A DNA stretch of 64,000 bases, from the NCBI RefSeq assembly GCF_049310885.1, contig NZ_JBMDYO010000002.1:1-64000 (forward strand), read 5' to 3'. The DNA is from CAYZJV01 sp049310885 (GTDB taxonomy: Bacteria > Spirochaetota > Spirochaetia > Sphaerochaetales > Sphaerochaetaceae). A program made the translations under genes and the position numbers. Under the pieces are notes generated by a model, which saw only the letters and a program-made list of their open reading frames with translations, ran no database searches and was not told where the DNA came from. Position 1 is the stretch's first letter. Each line of letters begins with the position of its first letter. Positions 60,403 through 64,000 of the stretch are shown here, one piece after another.

Positions 60403-61338
60403 TTACTTAGGCAAGAACTGCTGAGCATTTTCCTTAGTGACAACGGTAGTCTCTACATTGATTATCTTGTCCACAGATTCACCATTCAGGATCTTATCCA
60501 TTGCTTCGATAGTCTTCACTCCAGTCTCTACTCCACCAATTGATAAAGTTGAGAGCATCTTCCCAGCAATAACACTTTCGACAGCATTCGGATTTCCATC
60601 GAAACTTACGACTTTTGCATCGGATCCAGCTTCTTCAATTGCTCTGACAGCACCCAATCCCATCTCATCGGAAAGAGCGAAGAATACATCAATGGCAGGA
60701 TTAGCCTGTAACATATTGGAGGCAGCATTCATACCCTTTTCACGTTCCCAGTCACCAGGCTGAGAGGCTACGATAGTAATCCCGGGGTACTTTGCGGCAG
60801 TGCGGTCTGAGAATCCACCTTTTCTTTCCGTTGTGTGATCCGAGGGCAATCCTTCGATGATAGCTGCCTTTGCAGTACCATCAAAGTATTCTGCCACAAA
60901 ATCACAAACCTTAGCTCCACCTTCATACTGGTCATACCTTACGTAGGATGTTACAACTCCGTCAGCCAATTCATTTTGTGTATTGAACATCACGACTGGT
61001 ATGTCTGCATCATTCGCTTTCTTTACTGCAGATACGATGGCATCGCTATTGATTGCACAAAGAATCAAACCATCTACACCTTGGATAATCAAATCCTCTA
61101 CAATCTGGACTTGTGCAATGTAATCAGACTCAGACTCAGGTGCCAAAGTAACCAACTCATAACCCAAACGATCGACAGCTTCTTGAGCACCGCTGATCAC
61201 CGATGCATAGTACGGAGATATCATCGCAGGGGGTACCAATGCGATTTTCTTGGTTTGCTCTTTTGCTCCACTTGCAAACAACATCCCTGTCACCATTGCA
61301 AGGATACACAGAACTACGAAAAATCTTTTTACTTTCAT
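60403..61338 (-). CDS. Periplasmic sugar-binding protein (third system)
   Basis: 311 aa. Signal peptide to about residue 22 (ends GMLFASGAK). Peripla_BP_4 fold: LVPPAMISPYYASVISGAQE near 34, QIVEDLIIQGVDGLILCAIN near 77, VVSFDGNPNAVESVIAGK near 243. The C-terminal VTKENAQQFLPK is typical. Its ligand should be the substrate of the dehydrogenases and possibly the glycyl radical enzyme in the locus. The 5' region carries two LacI-type palindromes. Confidence 0.93.
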   Translation of the reverse strand: MKVKRFFVVLCILAMVTGMLFASGAKEQTKKIALVPPAMISPYYASVISGAQEAVDRLGYELVTLAPESESDYIAQVQIVEDLIIQGVDGLILCAINSDAIVSAVKKANDADIPVVMFNTQNELADGVVTSYVRYDQYEGGAKVCDFVAEYFDGTAKAAIIEGLPSDHTTERKGGFSDRTAAKYPGITIVASQPGDWEREKGMNAASNMLQANPAIDVFFALSDEMGLGAVRAIEEAGSDAKVVSFDGNPNAVESVIAGKMLSTLSIGGVETGVKTIEAMDKILNGESVDKIINVETTVVTKENAQQFLPK

Positions 61339-61361
61339 TTTCTAATCCTCCCTTTATGTTC

Positions 61362-61379
61362 TTTTAGCATACGCTAAAA
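61362..61379. promoter_or_regulatory. LacI-type palindrome before third binding-protein gene
   Basis: Seven-base arms TTTTAGC and GCTAAAA around ATAC, 24 bases upstream of the start codon, a repressor position within the likely leader. Confidence 0.55.
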
Positions 61380-61444
61380 TTTACTTTAAATACGTATCGC
61401 TACTTATATTTTTATACATCATTATCTATCATATACATTTATCT

Positions 61445-61466
61445 TAAAACGAATCGATTCGTTTTA
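61445..61466. promoter_or_regulatory. 22-base perfect palindrome, LacI-type operator
   Basis: Arms TAAAACGAATC and its exact complement meet at a central CG. It lies 79 bases past the end of the LacI gene at 61557 and upstream of the third ABC operon. The length and CG centre make it the best operator candidate in the window. Confidence 0.7.
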
Positions 61467-61556
61467 TATGTTATTATAACACTACATTTTTGAAATGCAA
61501 GAAGATTTTTCAATTTTGCGAGATAGTCGTGAAATTGTGATGTATGGGAGGATTTT

Positions 61557-62582
61557 TCAGTTATCTCGATCGAGAAGGAATGTTTCGATTACAACAATAT
61601 GTGGTGCTGAAGTCGAAGTTGACTTCATTTGCTCGAAAAGCATTTTAATAATTGCATGTGCTTCGATATCTTTTCTTACGCCTACCGAAGATAATCTAAT
61701 AGGCAAGTTTAAGTCAGAGAGAATATCATCTACTCCAACTATAGGAACATCCATTTTAAGTATTTGAAGAGTGTCGATAGCCGCAAATGCGATAAAATCT
61801 GAAAATGCAAAAATCGCATCGAAGACAACCTGCTTCTCCAGAATAGAATAGATACAATTGCATCCAAGAGTCTCTACGATATCCGCTTCAATGACCAAAG
61901 CTTCATCGTAAGGTATTCCATGTTTTTCAAGACACAACTTGTACCCAGCCAAGCGATCATTAGAAGATGATATATGCGCCGGGCCATTCAAATAGAGAAT
62001 CCTTCTTTTCCCTTGACTAATCAAATGTTCCGTAGCTAGATAACCAGCCCGCACATCATCCCAAACAACAGAATAGAATAGACGGCCAGGGAATTTTCTA
62101 CCCAGCACAACATAGGGAATTGAGTTAGCGATAATCAAGTCGAAAACATCGGTTCTTTTCTGTGTTGGACAAATGATGATTCCATCTACTTTCCTGCTAA
62201 TCGCTGTTCTCACTGCTTCAAACTCAAATTCACTATTTTCATCGGTATTGATGATAATTGACGAGTAGCCATTCTCCCTAAGCAAGGCGTCCATTTCCTT
62301 GACCTTGGTAGCAAAATAGGGGTTGGCAATATCTGGTATAATGATCGCCAGGGTCTTGGTTTTTCCAGACCTCATAGACACAGCAACGAGATTGGTTAAA
62401 TAGCCCATCTCTTGTGCTTTCTCACGAATAATCTTCTTTGTTTCTTCGGAAATATCCCGCAAATCTTTGAGCGCATGGCTAACCGTATTGACTGTGTAGC
62501 CTGTAGCTTCAGCGATATCCTTCATCGTAACGCGTCGCGCCTTTCCCGATTTGCTCAAAGTCATCTCCCAAAATGATTTCAA
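61557..62582 (-). CDS. LacI-family transcriptional regulator
   Basis: 341 aa as drawn from a TTG; the true start may be a later TTG or the ATG just before the helix-turn-helix (MKDIAEATGYTVNTVSHAL near residue 20). Hinge YLTNLVAVSMRSGK near 60; effector domain beyond 70 (LAIIIPDIANPYFATKVKEM, VDGIIICPTQKRTDV). It sits 24 bases after the glycyl radical enzyme gene, in the same direction, and just upstream of the third ABC operon, with a 22-base palindrome between them. Most likely it represses this locus in response to the transported sugar or an intermediate. Confidence 0.92.
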   Translation of the reverse strand: MKSFWEMTLSKSGKARRVTMKDIAEATGYTVNTVSHALKDLRDISEETKKIIREKAQEMGYLTNLVAVSMRSGKTKTLAIIIPDIANPYFATKVKEMDALLRENGYSSIIINTDENSEFEFEAVRTAISRKVDGIIICPTQKRTDVFDLIIANSIPYVVLGRKFPGRLFYSVVWDDVRAGYLATEHLISQGKRRILYLNGPAHISSSNDRLAGYKLCLEKHGIPYDEALVIEADIVETLGCNCIYSILEKQVVFDAIFAFSDFIAFAAIDTLQILKMDVPIVGVDDILSDLNLPIRLSSVGVRKDIEAHAIIKMLFEQMKSTSTSAPHIVVIETFLLDRDN

Positions 62583-62606
62583 TAAGAAGAGTATCCTATC
62601 GGATAA

Positions 62607-64000
62607 TCACATGTCCAGTTCCATCCGTTTTATGATGTGATCTTGATAAGCTTTATCTAATTCCACAAAATAGCCACTCCATCCCCAAACGCGTACAATG
62701 AGATTACGATATTTCTCAGGATGCTTCTGGGCTTCCAACATGGTTTCCCTATTTACACCATTGAGCTGCATCTGAATTCCCCCGATCTCCATGTAAGTTT
62801 TAACCAACCCGGCAACCTTTTGGATGCTGTCGGCATTCCTGAACATGGTATCATGCAACTCGATAGTTAACGGTCCCCCATTCGCCACTCGATCCAGGTG
62901 CGCTTTCGAGAAACTTTTAATAAGGGAGATGGGACCTTTTGTCCGGGCGAACAAGGACGGTGAGAAATTACAGGCAAACTCTTCGCCTTTTCTTCGTCCA
63001 TCTGGTGTAGCTCCCAATTCTGATCCATGCCATAGATAATACATGGCAGATCCGGTACCAGATCTGAAGATACCACCGCGATCATTTCGGTGCCCCTCCA
63101 TGGCGTCTGCAAACCAATCCAACAGGATAGATGCAAGACTATCAACATAATCGTCATCATTACCCATCTTAGGGGATTCGTATCTCAGCATAGACAACAT
63201 TTTCTCATATCCTTTGAAATCTGCATCCAGAGCATGTAAGAGATCAGCCTTATCGATTTTCTTATCTTCAAAAACATATTTTTTAATCGCAGCAAGAGAA
63301 TCGGCGGCAGAGGATAACCCCGTCCCATGCACACCATAGTTATTATACTTTGAGCCGTCACGTATATCCTTCGCTCTTTCAATACACCCATCCATCAATA
63401 TTGACATTAGTGGCGCTGGCTCCATGTAGATACCGTTGGTATTTGCACAAATCTGCGAGGCTTGTGCAAATAATTTTATTCTTACTTGTTCCAAGAAGTC
63501 CTCAAAAGTATCACAACTGAAAAGAGATGGCAGAGATTCCGTAACACTATGGAGAAATGACAACGCATCAATATTCACAATATCCATCGCTACATTTGGA
63601 ATTATGAACTCCCAACAGGCTGCAACCACATAGTTGACGGCATCTTCATGGTCATATCCCCACCGTTCGAGCGCCTTGATCACCACATCATCATTGGAAT
63701 ATTGGGGAAATCCCAACCCTTGTTTGGTCATCTGGGTTCCCAATTCGTAAAGTGATAAAGGAGTCTTCTTATGTACTCGAAGATTAATTTTAGGATCAAT
63801 CAGTTTCAATTCAAGACTTGCCTGCATACATAACTTTGACAGTGGATTGAATACATCATTTCCGTCTACATCGACACCTCCAAGCATGATGCTTTGTCCA
63901 TTATCACCTTGTTGCATACCGGGATATAGATCACTATCCTTGTTGAAAGAGATGAAAAACTCTTGCAACAATTCCAACGAAGTTTCTTCATTCAACAACC
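62607..64000 (-). CDS. Glycyl radical enzyme (pyruvate formate-lyase family), N-terminus beyond window
   Basis: Partial: about 464 C-terminal residues; the frame is open at the right edge and about 300 residues should lie outside. Family blocks: LGGVDVDGNDVFNPLSKL, active-site AACWEFIIPN (the Cys and the Glu two residues on, with Trp where Val is usual), GATPDGRRKGEEF, and the glycyl radical loop VRVWGWSGYFVELDKAYQD near the C-terminus, with Trp-Gly-Trp-Ser where Ala-Gly-Tyr-Ser is usual. The Cys-x-Glu pattern occurs in the dehydratase and lyase branches; the substrate is unknown. It needs an SAM-radical activase, not seen here. Position beside a sugar uptake locus suggests a sugar or polyol substrate. 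Confidence 0.9.
   Translation of the reverse strand, partial: LLNEETSLELLQEFFISFNKDSDLYPGMQQGDNGQSIMLGGVDVDGNDVFNPLSKLCMQASLELKLIDPKINLRVHKKTPLSLYELGTQMTKQGLGFPQYSNDDVVIKALERWGYDHEDAVNYVVAACWEFIIPNVAMDIVNIDALSFLHSVTESLPSLFSCDTFEDFLEQVRIKLFAQASQICANTNGIYMEPAPLMSILMDGCIERAKDIRDGSKYNNYGVHGTGLSSAADSLAAIKKYVFEDKKIDKADLLHALDADFKGYEKMLSMLRYESPKMGNDDDYVDSLASILLDWFADAMEGHRNDRGGIFRSGTGSAMYYLWHGSELGATPDGRRKGEEFACNFSPSLFARTKGPISLIKSFSKAHLDRVANGGPLTIELHDTMFRNADSIQKVAGLVKTYMEIGGIQMQLNGVNRETMLEAQKHPEKYRNLIVRVWGWSGYFVELDKAYQDHIIKRMELDM

Noticed and set aside
63980..64000. TTG at 63998 as the start of the glycyl radical enzyme
   Set aside because: The sequence there matches the middle of the family and the frame is open to the edge, so the true start is outside the window.

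Overview
The window reads as chromosomal DNA of a Gram-negative-type, sugar-fermenting, probably anaerobic bacterium. The gene set suggests a spirochaete of the Sphaerochaeta type: three ribose/xylose-family sugar ABC systems, a glycyl radical enzyme, lipoproteins, the carboxyspermidine route and a TolC/RND efflux set. That placement is inference; no rRNA or other phylogenetic marker gene is present. I found no tRNA, rRNA, CRISPR array, insertion sequence or phage gene.

Layout. 0-4 kb: small hypothetical gene, PLP aminotransferase, tocopherol-cyclase-like protein, nitroreductase. 3.8-9.0 kb: a complete arginine-to-spermidine operon (speA, carboxyspermidine dehydrogenase, nspC, speB). 9.0-14.7 kb: tolC / membrane fusion / RND pump / PG0541-type operon on the other strand, overlapping speB tail to tail. 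15.5-19.2 kb: a giant lipoprotein with two degenerate and one intact 5'-nucleotidase module. 19.3-23 kb: RlmI-type methyltransferase, an untracked 56-residue basic protein, yidD, udk and small unknowns. 23-26.7 kb: a sugar-acid locus (FGGY kinase, GntR/LacI hybrid repressor, divergent dlgD). 26.7-39.3 kb: mixed genes (MFS, gamma-carbonic-anhydrase-like, HAD, FAH family, PfkB kinase, mannitol-dehydrogenase-like, DUF1349, a 622-residue unknown, EamA, fused NDK, araD, PAP2).

39.4-46.6 kb: a histidine kinase, response regulator and solute-binding protein in overlapping frames, divergent from a sugar ABC operon that has a palindrome placed like an activator site. 46.6-53.2 kb: a second ABC system with D-lyxose isomerase, class II aldolase and FGGY kinase. 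53.4-55.4 kb: two LacI-family regulators tail to tail. 55.5-64 kb: a third ABC system with an SDR, a zinc MDR dehydrogenase, a sensory-rhodopsin-transducer-family protein, a LacI regulator and a glycyl radical enzyme that runs off the right edge. All three ABC operons have the order binding protein - ATPase - permease and a strong hairpin after the binding-protein gene.

Three things deserve most attention: (i) the metallophosphatase module that apparently lost its metal ligands and was then duplicated in front of an active copy; (ii) the glycyl radical enzyme with unusual active-site neighbours inside a sugar-uptake locus; (iii) at least seven genes without Shine-Dalgarno sequences whose -10 boxes end 6-7 bases before the start codon, which implies leaderless mRNAs. 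The right-hand part (from about 49.7 kb) looks more AT-rich than the rest.
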